Source: Bursaphelenchus xylophilus (lineage: Eukaryota; Nematoda; Chromadorea; Rhabditida; Aphelenchoididae). From it: 64,000 bases of DNA. Under the pieces are notes generated by a model. That model did no database searches and had not been told where the DNA came from. It saw nothing but the letters and a program-made list of their open reading frames with translations. The position numbers were made by a program, and so were the translations under genes. Each line of letters starts with the position of its first letter. The stretch's first letter is position 1. Location of the stretch: assembly GCA_904066235.2 (NCBI GenBank), contig CAJFCV020000003.1, forward strand, positions 5,952,001 through 6,016,000. Direction: 5' to 3'. Shown piece after piece: positions 54,568-64,000 of the stretch.

Positions 54568-57065
54568 CGCCCAGCTTGCCCGAGCCCAGTTCGAGCATCC
54601 ACCGCCATCCAATCTGAGGAAAAGCAACTTCTTTCATTTCACTGTCAACCTCTATGACCGCGCTAATCAACCCATCGAAATTGAGCATGCCAGTTTTGCT
54701 GGGTTCGTGGAGAATGAGAAAGAAGTTGATGGAGAAAACACAAGAAATGGAATCCACTACAGAGTTCATCTTTTATTTGGAAACGGTAGGGTTAATGGAG
54801 AAGGTTGTTGTTCGAGATTTGGTTAAGTTTCGAGCCACGATTACTTTTTATTCGATCGTACTGGATATTGTGGATTACTTGTTATTGAATTAAAGCGGAA
54901 GTTCTAATTCCGGTCCTTGTTACTTGGTCTGTAATTGACCGTAACTGGATTAAAGAACGAGATGCGCCTTTCCCGGCCTGTTTTGGAGGGAATTTGGTTT
55001 AATTAAGTCGAGTTGTAACTCATTAAATTCGGGGACCGGGTCGTAAAACATGGCCATGAAACGAGAAAAAGTGCCCGTAAGCATAAAAGAATTAAACACG
55101 AAAAAGCTGCAGAATACAAGAGATATGATATCCAGTTGATCCACTTAGAGAAAGTAAATTCGTAATCATAATTCCATCATGATTCACCTTATTATTTACA
55201 GGAATGCGGGCCGAACAAGATTTATATGTGCGGCTGATCGACAGCGTCTCCAAACAGGTGAGCGATCTCGTCGATGATAACCAAATGGTGTTCCCCATAT
55301 GTTAGATGACCTCATCTTTTCAGGCGATAGCTTATGAGGGCCATGACAAGAATCCTGAGATGTGCCGTGTTTTGCTGACACATGAGATTATGTGCAGCCG
55401 ATGTTGTGAAAAGAAAAGTTGCGGTAACAGAAATGAAACACCCAGTGATCCAGTAATCATCGACAAGCAAGTTATTTCCTATAACAAAACTATTTTTATA
55501 ACCATTGCGCAATTCAATCATCGTTTTCAGATTTTTCCTCAAATTCTTCTTGAAATGCAATCAAAACTGCCTGAAGAATGCTGGGAATCCACGAGATATG
55601 AGGCGATTCCAAGTGGTGCTGTCATCTACTCCAAGGGTTGATGCAGACGTGTTGGCTGTTTCTGAGAATATGTTTGTTCACAACAATTCGAAGCATGGCC
55701 GAAGGGTTAAACGGGAGAGCGCTGAAAGTAAGCATGCTCTTTTAATACATTAAAACTTATAATTTGTCGGTTATCTAACATTCAGACCTTTTGTTTTGAT
55801 TTAATTTCCGCATCCAATTTCCCAGAGATGTCCTCAAAGATACCATGGACTTTTCTTTTACGAGTGCGCGAGTTTCTCTCGCATCTGCTCATCCCCTTTT
55901 GTGAGGATTGTTGCCCCGGATGTCCCGTTTAATAGCCCTATCATAACTCCGAGGGCCAAATATGCAAATTATGGGGCTTGCTCTCTGGGTGATACATGGC
56001 TGAATTTTTTTGACAGCCGTAGACAAGAACACATGGATCTTAAGTCACACTGAATACGGATACTGTAGTTATAATCAAGCAAAACTATGGTTTAAACCCC
56101 TAGGGGCAAGTCCGGGCCAATTACCGAGAGTTTATTCGTGCCATTCTTACTGCAATTACCCGATATATACCTGAGAAATACGATACTTTTCAGTGGATCA
56201 TTCGGTGAACGTCTCTTCAATTGCGCCTCCAATTATAAAGACAATCTGTCCATCTGAATGCTGGTGTCAAGGTGGAAGTGTAGTAGTGATCATTGGGGAA
56301 AACTTCCATGAGAATATGCAAGTCAACTTCGGATCAAATACTGTCTGGGGGGAACTGATAACACCTCAGGCAATGAAAGTCACAGTACCCGCTAGATCAA
56401 CACCAGGCAATGTGGAGGTTACAATCAGCAGCAAATTAAAGAGTTCCAGAAGTATTGCTAGATTTACTTATGTCTGTAAGAAATTCGAAAAGTTTTTCTC
56501 TTTAATCAATCCATTTAATTTTTGCAAAATTATGATTTTTCAGCTTTAACTGAACCTAATATCGATTATGGATTTCAAAGACTTCAGAAATTACTTCCCA
56601 AATATCCTAACGATCCAGAGAGATTGCCCAAGGAAGTGATCCTTCGAAGAGCGGCTGATCTGGCCGAAGCTCTCTACAACCGATCTCCCGCCGATCAGCT
56701 CAGTCAATATGCTGCCAGTGCCTATTCCGCCGTCCATTTTGACTCCGGTATTTCATAACCACGGGAGGCATATTTTTTTTAGATTACGCTCGTAATTACT
56801 CACCTCGTGGACTCACGGGTTATGTAGCGTCCACCACAGCTAGTCAAACGATAGCTCCGAGTATGTATCAAAGTACCTATGCATCTGGAGTGGCAGGAAC
56901 CCCTGGAACAGGCTTTCTGAATACGTCGACGGGTATGTGAGGGCACCCTTGTGCGTGTAATTCTCAGGTTCCCACTTTAAGCAAATTTTTTCAGGGTTCC
57001 CATCTTTTGGAGGTGTCAATCCTTTTAGCACTCTTCAGACGCTACAGAAACCGAGTACCTACTGA
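54568..57065 (+). CDS. COE/EBF transcription factor UNC-3 (5' end not found)
   Basis: Collier/Olf/EBF factor; C. elegans unc-3 is a terminal selector of cholinergic motor neurons. Eight exons (54568-54785, 55202-55257, 55324-55466, 55531-55727, 56194-56475, 56544-56747, 56783-56932, 56995-57065) join in phase to 439 residues. Seen: DNA-binding domain ([34 protein letters not shown]), the zinc knuckle H-x3-C-x2-C-x5-C in [50 protein letters not shown]; an IPT/TIG domain ([16 protein letters not shown]); the helix-loop-helix ([34 protein letters not shown]); and a short Ser/Thr/Gly-rich tail. One intron (55467-55530) needs a GC donor. The N-terminal exon preceding AQLARAQFE is not identified. 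AATAAA follows at about 57106. Confidence 0.94.
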
Positions 57066-57730
57066 ATCCAAATACCTCGTGCTCAACTGTTCGGTGTTGT
57101 TTATATTAAATAAAACGATGATCTCATTATTTTACTAATAAACTCGGCGATTCATTTCGGGAGAGGTGAGCGAGGTAAAGGGAGAGAGCGACGGATTCTT
57201 TCAAGGCCGGCTCTGGAGTCGGACGGTCAAGGCAAAAGCCACTCAACTTTTTTGGGTCCTCCCGGGTACTGTTTTGTGTTATTTATGTCGGGAAATTACT
57301 TCGTTTATGAAGGCCGCTTATTGTCGGTACTTTAATTATTATGAAACGGAGGGGACGTAATTTAAATTTCGGTAGGCCTTTAGCCAAAAACAAGTGTCCA
57401 TTTTTATGATTACACTGTCCCTCTGTACATTCTGTTATCCGCGTGCGCCTCCTTGACCCCTCGCATGTATACATTAAGAGATTTCTTCAGAAAATCCTCA
57501 TGAATCAGCGCGGTGAAGGACGTTCACAGATCTTGTATTCCCATTTTCTCAAGATTTTTATACCTTTCTGTTGGCGGATCCGACTCGAATAATTTGAATT
57601 CCACAGGCTTTAAGCAGAGCCCGTTCTTTTCGCGCGGTTCAAAAGACAAGGAAAACGTGTGCTGTTTGGCTTTAATCGTAGTCGGGGAGGTTTGGGGAAT
57701 ATGTGGGACCTTTAACATAGCATTCTAGAA
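57066..57730. other. Intergenic stretch between unc-3 and the intermediate filament gene
   Basis: Contains the unc-3 polyadenylation signal near 57106 and presumably the filament promoter. No gene or repeat recognised. A CATTCTAG acceptor two bases before the ATG at 57731 may be a trans-splice or leader-exon acceptor. Confidence 0.5.
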
Positions 57731-59563
57731 ATGACCGAGCAAGTCGAGTACCGCAGCACCATCACTCCGAGAAGTCCCTTCAGCCGGGGCATAGGGCATT
57801 TTGGGAGTACCCAATCGTTGTCGCTTCCGATGGGTGAGTGCAATACTTCAATCACTGTTTATGCTTACTCTAGCCTTCCTTTCATGGTTTTTTAGCCTCT
57901 GGCAACAGAATGATCAAGATGGTGGAATCGTTTGCCTCCGGGTATAGCAGTGGGTCTGCCTTCGGGTCAAGTGCCTGGGCTATACGTGACACCAAAGAGA
58001 AAGAAAAGAAGGAGCTATGCGAACTGAACGACCGATTGGCCAACTTCATCGAGAGGGTCCGCTTTCTGGAAGCCCAGAATCGGAAACTGACTCTGGATCT
58101 GGAAGGATTAAAGAAGAGAACTGGTAAGGGAACCACTGTCATAAAGAGTATGTTCGAAAAGGAGATAGAAGTAAGTGCACCAATAACAGAATATGGATGT
58201 ATTAGAGTGCCACTAGTTTGATTGGGAACACGACGGACGAGAAGAAGAAGATGGGACAAGATTTAGCACAAATTGAAAAAGAATTAAAAGAATTGCGCAA
58301 GAAATATGAGAATGGTCTGAAGGAGAGAAAGGAGGATAAGGAGAAGATCGACGAATTACTCGTACAACTCTCGAACCTTGAAAGTGAAGTCAGCATTCTC
58401 AAACGCCGTATAGAACTATTGGAATCTGAAGTTCAACGCCTAAAAAAAGAAAACCAAAGGCTTCAGGCAGAACTTCATAGAATTCGTCAAGCAGTTGACA
58501 GGGAAACTTTGAATCGAATTGATTACCAAAACAAGGTTCAGACTCTTTTGGAAGAGATTGAGTTCTTCAGAAGAGACCACGAAGGTGAGATTAAAGACCT
58601 TCAAGCGCAGGCTGCAAGGGACACCACCGGAGAAAACAGGGAATACTTTAGAAACGAATTGGCCAATGCCATTCGAGAGATCCGAAACGAATACGATGCT
58701 TTGAATTCTACCAATAGAAACGACATCGAATCCTGGTATCGGGTGAAAGTCCAGGAAATCGAGACTCAAGCGGCTAGAAATAATATGGAACAAGGGTACC
58801 AAAAAGAAGAAAAGAGACGCCTCAGAGATCAACTGACCGAGGTCAGGAACAAACTTGCAGACCTCGAAGGCAAGAACGCAATGTATGAACAGCAGATAAT
58901 CGCCTTGACCTATCAAGTGGAAGACGAGCGACGTCATTACGAAGACACTCTGAACATGAAAGACGATGAAATCAGAAAAGCCAAGGAAGAATGCCAGGCT
59001 CTTATGGTAGAACTGCAGATGTTAATCGACGCAAAACAAACTCTAGATTCCGAAATAATGATCTACAGACAAATGCTTGAAGGGGAAGGTAATGAAGCAG
59101 GTCTTAGACATCTCGTAGAGCAAGTGGTGAAAACAACAGGCATCAACGAAGTAGCGGACACAGAGACAATGAGAGTAGTAAAAGGAGAAACCTCCATTCA
59201 CCACGGGTTCTCTCGATCTGCGAAGGGAAACGTATCCATTCAAGAAACCGATCCGGATGGCAAATATGTTCTTCTAGAGAATACTCATAGATCGAAGGAG
59301 GAAGCCATTGGGGAATGGAAATTGAAAAGAAAGATCGACGGCAAACGAGAGATTGTCTATACTTTCCCACAAGAGTTCGTCCTTCGACCCGCATCGACTG
59401 TTAAGGCAAGACCAATACCAATAAAATTTAAATTTAGTTTCAGATTTGGGCAAGAAATCAAGGAGGAATCCACAATCCGCCAGAACAAGTAGTCTTTGAA
59501 GGAGAAGACACCTTCGGAGTGGGAAGTAATATTACAACCATTTTGTACAACACTCAAGGAGAG
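57731..59563 (+). CDS. Cytoplasmic intermediate filament protein with lamin-tail domain
   Basis: Structural coiled-coil protein of the nematode IFA/IFB type. Exons 57731-57833, 57896-58170, 58206-59405 and 59444-59563 join in phase to 566 residues. Seen: Ser/Thr/Arg-rich head, coil 1A start (KKELCELNDRLANFIERVRF, LEAQNRKL), a long heptad rod with the extended coil 1B, the rod end motif LDSEIMIYRQMLEGEGNEAG, then the lamin-tail Ig fold (SAKGNVSIQETDPDGKYVLL, ENTHRSKEEAIGEWKLKRKI, REIVYTFPQEF, IWARNQGG, VVFEGEDTFGVGSNITTILY). The intron before IWARNQGG (59406-59443) uses a GC donor. After NTQGE a GTAGGT donor follows, and the final short exon was not found; reading through would instead stop at 59654 within a MITE. 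Confidence 0.95.
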
Positions 59564-59608
59564 GTAGGTACTGTTAATCTCAAAATCGCTCGTAGAAAGC
59601 CTTTGAAT

Positions 59609-59855
59609 TATAAGGATGGTGACATACGCATCAAATCGGGCGATTTCTTTTAGGCCTCTAGACAAGAAATGCGTAATTCTTGTCTCAAATTGCGCAACAT
59701 TGCGCAAATTCCTGCTCTCTCCCCGTGAAGATTTTTTTCTTTTTTTTCTCTGCTCAGTCAAGAATTGCGCATTTATTGTCTAGCGGGCCCAACACAAGAA
59801 ATGCGGGTTTTCTGCGAGGAAGTCCGAACAGATGTAGAACGCACGCGCCTTATAT
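59609..59855. repeat. MITE family B, copy 2
   Basis: Starts ATAAGGATGGTGACATACGC like 15424, continues with ACAAGAAATGCG and T-rich blocks, and ends with GCGGGTTTTCTGCGAGGA, which matches the core at about 22540. It lies right after the last recognised exon of the filament gene. Confidence 0.75.
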
Positions 59856-61070
59856 GGCTGTCATTTGAACTCAATGGCAACCTGGTCAAACAATTTTTTC
59901 AGTAATGTGTTACAACTCTCGGTACTATTTGAACTCAAAGGCGGTATAGTAAAATTCTACCGCCACCAACAATTCAAATTTTGGCGAATTGTCTTTTTTA
60001 AAGGAAATTTGGCACGAACTGAAAAATTCTATTTGATCTTACCGTTTCTGTGGTGCTACAGGGTGCGGCAATTTTCGGCCGGATTTTAATTGACCATAAC
60101 TTTTTTAGTTTTTGGGCAAATGTTAAAATTCTTTTTTCCCTGAATCCACAGACAACCCCATTTTGTTTAATACCAAATATGTTATACCCGTTCATTAGAC
60201 TACAGTAAAAATTCGAGACAAAGAAAAAGCTCTAATTTTCATAGCTGACAATGGAATTACCCCTAGCGCGACTCTCAGATTTTCTTTAAATTTTGCACAT
60301 GGGCCGAAAAATTGCCGCACCCTGTAATATCGCTATGAACTATAATATAATATATGCTCTCATTTTGGACCTTACATTATAACATACATATCAGTCTGTA
60401 ATAAAATCAACCCATTTTGCAACATTGAATATATCAGTCTGTCGGAAAAATAACGGCGGATCGTCGCATTAAAATGTCTCGCCTCGCCGCTATCGCGCAC
60501 CAAATCCCAAGCTGCGGCTTGCAGTCGCAAAGCGATGATGGGCGATTCCGAGGCGCGACGATCCGCCGTTATTTTCCCGACAGACTGATAAATAGGACCG
60601 GTACCCGATCTGCGCAAGGGTAGCCGGAAAATTAAAAAAATTTAAAACGGATGTCATTTTCAAATCCTCGCCATCGATTGCCTTTATTTATATTCACCAT
60701 TTCCCGGTTTTCGGTTCGGGGTGTCTTTCGAAAGGTGGCAGACAAGTTTGGCACAAATTTTTGAGTTTGAAGGAAACACAAAAAATATGTGGGATACGGT
60801 AGGATCAATCCACATCCATAAGTTTAATTTTTCATTTACTATTCGCTGTGAAAGTTTCACTGATTTTCTCAATTTTGTCAATTTTTTAGGAAAGAGCAAC
60901 GTTGACGCAGAAACAAAGCCAATCCAGCCATCACTGATATTATCACCTGTGCGACCACTTTGCCCTTGCATCAGAACTGACACTTTTGTTATAGCGAACA
61001 TCTGCATAATATGGTATAACAATTTATTAAGTTTTTATTAAAGTAAAAAGTAAAATAATAATATTTGAGG
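59856..61070. other. Convergent stretch between the filament and STAT genes
   Basis: Apart from the family F MITE at 60435-60587 and a fragment at about 60240-60300 resembling a family A end (GCGCGACTCTCAGATTTTC), no gene is supported. Overlapping open frames on both strands at 60684-61041 lack recognisable motifs. The missing last exon of the filament gene may be here but could not be picked out. Confidence 0.4.
60435..60587. mobile_element. 153-bp MITE (family F), copy 2
   Basis: Same length and same interior as 14956-15108, in inverse orientation, with ends CAGTCTGTCGGAAAAATAAC and GTTATTTTCCCGACAGACTG. The interior shares GCGCACCAAATCCC and CGCAAAGCGATGA blocks. Confidence 0.92.
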
Positions 61071-64000
61071 CTAATCTAATAACGCAGCAACAGGTTTACT
61101 CTCCAGTTGGTAAACGGTGTCAAAGTACCCTGGAGGCATTGCAGAATTCCAACCGGCATGCATTTTCTCGTCATTATTTCTTTTATTTCTATTCTGCCAT
61201 AACATCGACACATCCTGCAAAAAATATTACTGTATGCGAGTGCGGTTTAGACATAGATCCCGGGCCGGCCCCAAGTAAATTTGAAACGGGTCGGCAATTG
61301 CGCTTACTAGCAAAAAGATAAATTGGAGTATTAAAATTAAAGAAATGAAGAAAAATTCGGTCCAAACCTTTATGGACAGATTTCTGAAATCATTACAAAT
61401 ATCCTCAGCACCCCTGATCCTTTGCAAAAAATGTTTATTTTGTGTATTGTTTACTTTTTTTGAAGTAATACTGTTAAAACACGTTTTTTCTAAGCTTGGA
61501 GAGCCCTGGCTACACGAAAAATCAAACTGCTTCATTTTTCTTTACACTTGGAAAACTGTAGCTACGTACCATTCTAACAAACTTTCCCGTTAACTTTTTT
61601 TCGAAATCTTACTGTACTTTGGGTTACGGTAACATGACTCATTTTGTCATAACTCGGGAACCAGATGTCGTAGCGAGACGGGGTCTTTACCAGTGTGTTC
61701 AGCGTGCCGAAAGATGGCTTTTTGTTAGCTACACCAAGTTTCTAGGACCCCGGGAAGTGGCAAAAAAATTTGAATATTTATGCAAAAATTCAAAAATATG
61801 CAAATTTCTCGAAAATTTAACCAAAATTATGCTCATTTTTATTTCATATTTTGAAAGTAGAGGTCATAGCGGTTTCAATGGTGTAAAAAACTTGAACGTG
61901 CGAACCGAGCTGTCTGAGAACGGGCTGTTTGAAGTTGGGGCACCCAGTCATGAATGAGCAAAAAATCGGGGTAAACTGTATAAAATCATTGTTAAACGGC
62001 AAGAATGGAAAGTAAATTTTGTTATTACATTGTATCGGTCACAATAGAAGATTTTCCACATAATTTTCATAAATTTGCATATTTTGGAATTTCTTGCATT
62101 TACGGGTGCATCAGCCGCCAGATAGGCGTGGACATGGCAAAAATCGATTTTGAGTTTTTTACATTAAAATGACTGTTGGAAGGTACTAAGCAAAAGCGAA
62201 CAATATTTTTTCCCAAATCCTTCATTAAGGTATATTTTTACAACATTTTGACAATAAATGCAAGTAATTCCAAAATATGCAAATTTATGAAAATTATGTG
62301 GGAAATCCTCTATTGTGACCGATACGATGTAATAACAAAATTTACTTTCCATTCTTGCCATTTAACAACGATTTTATGCGGTTTACTCCGATTTTTTGCT
62401 CATTCGTGACTGGGTGCCCCAACTTCAAACAGCCCGTTCTCAGACAGCTCGGTTCGCACGTTCAAGTTTTTTACACCGTTGAAACCGCTATGACCTCTAC
62501 TTTCAAAATATGAAATAAAAATGAGCATAATTTTGGTTAAATTTTAGAGAAATTTGCATATTTTTGAATTTTTGCATAAATATTCAAATTTTTTTGCCAC
62601 TTCCCGGGGTCCTAGAAACTTGGTGTAGCTAACAAAAAGCCATCTTTCGGCACACTGAACACACTGGTAAAGATCCCGTCTCGCTACGACATCTGGTTCC
62701 CGAGTTATGACAAAATGAGTCATGTTACCGTAACCCAAAGTACAGTAAGATTTCGAAAAAAAGTTAACGGGAAAGTTTCTTAGAATGGTACGTAGCTACA
62801 GTTTTCCAAGTTTAAAGAAAATTGGAGCAGTTTTATTTTTCGACCTGCGCTCGACTTTTAGAAAAATCGTGTTTTAAAAAGTAACAAATTCCCATTTCGT
62901 GGGAATTTTTCTGGTATTTATGGGGATTTTCAAAATGAGGAAAATTTGAAACGGGCCGAGTCGAGCCCTCCGGCCCGTGGGGGCCCGGGGGCTAGTGTGG
63001 TCCAACAACTTACTCTGTTTGGATAAATATTCTTAATGTAAGAAAAGGTAGGATTCGAATAAATGGCGTCTGCTATCGTAGTGCCTACGGGCATTTTGTC
63101 GGCTTCGGTTTCGTAATGAACAATCTGATTTCCTGGGAGTTTACAACTGATCTTCAGGAATCCAATTCTCATATCCGAGAATCGTATCAACATTGTTGGG
63201 GACATTACCGAATTCAACGCGTTTTCAGATTGCTCTTTAGAGCAGAAACCTTCGATCAGCCTAAAATTATTTTACATATTGGGACCAAAGAGCGGTTCTT
63301 CAAAATTGAGATCTTTGCGAAATTTTAAACCGCTTCGAATTTCTTACCCGTCTTGCCATTGCTCGTACATGTACTTGTTAACTACGTTGGCACATTTGTA
63401 AAACCATTCGAAGAAGACACAAGGCAAGGGACTCCCATCCTTGTTCTCCTTATGGGAAATAGTTTTGTTAAAGAAGTTCTTCCGACATAAAAGGCCATCC
63501 TCCACTTCCAGACGTCTTCCCAAGTGCTCCAGATTCTGAGGCGAGAGAGACACGGGCTCGGGAAGATCTACGTTCAGATCTCTGACATCCTGGGGTTCTT
63601 GAATTAAGGCTCCCCATTTCATCCCTAAGGCCTTTTTAGCACTCTCCCAAGTCACTGTTTCGGGAACGTGAGATAAAATGCCAGTCTAAAACGTGATTTT
63701 TTACTTTAATCTACACTCCAACCCCTTCGGCGAAGAAGCGATTCCAGAAGAGCGAAGCCTCGGCTTCCAAGGAAGAGTGAACCAAGGCCGCCACCGGCAA
63801 CGATAACTTGTATCCATTAACTGTAACCATTTCAGAAGGTCCCAAAAAAGACTCCAGAAAAGGACCGATGTGAAGATGGAAGGCCAGGTAGTATCTAAGG
63901 GAGGATACCTTTGATCTCCTGGTCCCTTTTTTCTCGTCGAATCCAGCATCTGCTGCTGTTCTCTTCTGAATCGACTCTACTAATCTCTGAAAGAAAGTCA
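61071..64000 (-). CDS. STAT transcription factor, C-terminal part (runs off window)
   Basis: Latent cytoplasmic transcription factor activated by tyrosine phosphorylation. The gene enters from the right edge; exons 63986-63717, 63685-63348, 63260-63014 and 61214-61071 join in phase to 332 residues. Seen: end of the DNA-binding domain (YKLSLPVAALVHSSLEAE, SLFWNRFFAEG), linker (LEHLGRRLEVEDGLLCRKNF, CVFFEWFYKCANVV), and the SH2 domain (QWQDGLIEGFCSKEQ, SPTMLIRFSDMRIGFLKISC with the phosphotyrosine-binding Arg). The last exon gives a short tail ending PPGYFDTVYQLESKPVAALL with a likely phosphorylation Tyr; there is no long transactivation domain. The final intron (1.8 kb) contains palindromic element C copy 2. 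The last exon is supported by splice signals and phase rather than strong similarity. Confidence 0.88.
61470..62880. mobile_element. Long palindromic element C, copy 2 (uninterrupted)
   Basis: About 1.4 kb with arms of roughly 630 bp. Left landmarks GGCTACACGAAAAATCAAAC, TTCCCGTTAACTTTTTTTCG, GATGTCGTAGCGAGACGGGG and GAACGTGCGAACCGAGCTG are mirrored between 62400 and 62850. The centre near 62120 carries CCGCCAGATAGGCGTGG. It matches 37009-39398 with the nested element D removed. Located in the last STAT intron. Confidence 0.92.

Noticed and set aside
54051..54769. Minus-strand frames of 77-134 residues
   Set aside because: The right part is antisense to the unc-3 DNA-binding exon; the left part has no recognisable features.
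60684..61041. Opposing 106- and 112-residue frames between the filament and STAT genes
   Set aside because: Neither resembles the filament tail or a known protein; both strands are open over the same bases, typical of chance.
61227..61535. A 102-residue minus-strand frame with a hydrophobic segment
   Set aside because: It spans the STAT intron and the edge of element C, and the true STAT exon uses a different frame just downstream.

Overview
This is a eukaryotic nuclear window. Introns are mostly 35-70 nt with GT..TTTCAG-type ends, and the gene content points to a nematode: a cytoplasmic intermediate filament with a lamin-tail domain, an UNC-3/COE factor, a TRA-1/GLI-type zinc-finger protein, a UDP-glucuronosyltransferase, a BPI/LBP lipid-binding protein and a short STAT. 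The genus cannot be told from the sequence. I rebuilt gene models by hand from reading frames, splice signals and codon phase. Most models close with every junction in phase, but ends may be off by a few bases.

Layout: (1) 1-10 kb: a CBP/p300 acetyltransferase gene on the minus strand (1892-7755) between repeats, then a dead Tc1-like transposon. (2) 9.8-17 kb: a minus-strand BPI-family gene whose introns hold a nest of palindromic elements. (3) 20-28 kb: a small membrane protein, a UGT with a palindrome-filled intron, the H4K20 methyltransferase SET-1/KMT5A with a recognisable PIP degron, and AVL9. (4) 28-40 kb: a TMEM131 homolog (minus), a voltage-gated K+ channel whose last intron is 3.4 kb of nested palindromes, and a tetraspanin. 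(5) 42-51 kb: a compact housekeeping block with MRPL35, ALG11 and YKT6 spaced about 100 bp apart on one strand (operon-like), a secreted protein of unknown function, a likely RNA polymerase I A43 subunit, a NATD1-like protein, COX6B, NDUFC2 and a 295-residue GLI-family protein. (6) 51-64 kb: a second dead Tc1-like element, unc-3, an intermediate filament gene, and the 3' half of a STAT gene cut by the right edge.

The strongest theme is structural. Most introns longer than about 700 bp owe their length to long inverted-repeat (foldback) elements, often nested in one another; most others are 35-70 nt. The families recur at distant places: one about 1.4 kb palindrome lies in both the K+ channel and STAT introns, and one 153-bp MITE occurs in a BPI intron and beside STAT. 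Four introns appear to use GC-AG splice sites. No CRISPR, prokaryotic operon, rRNA or tRNA was recognised. I saw no wholly new enzyme system; the foldback elements are the most unusual content.
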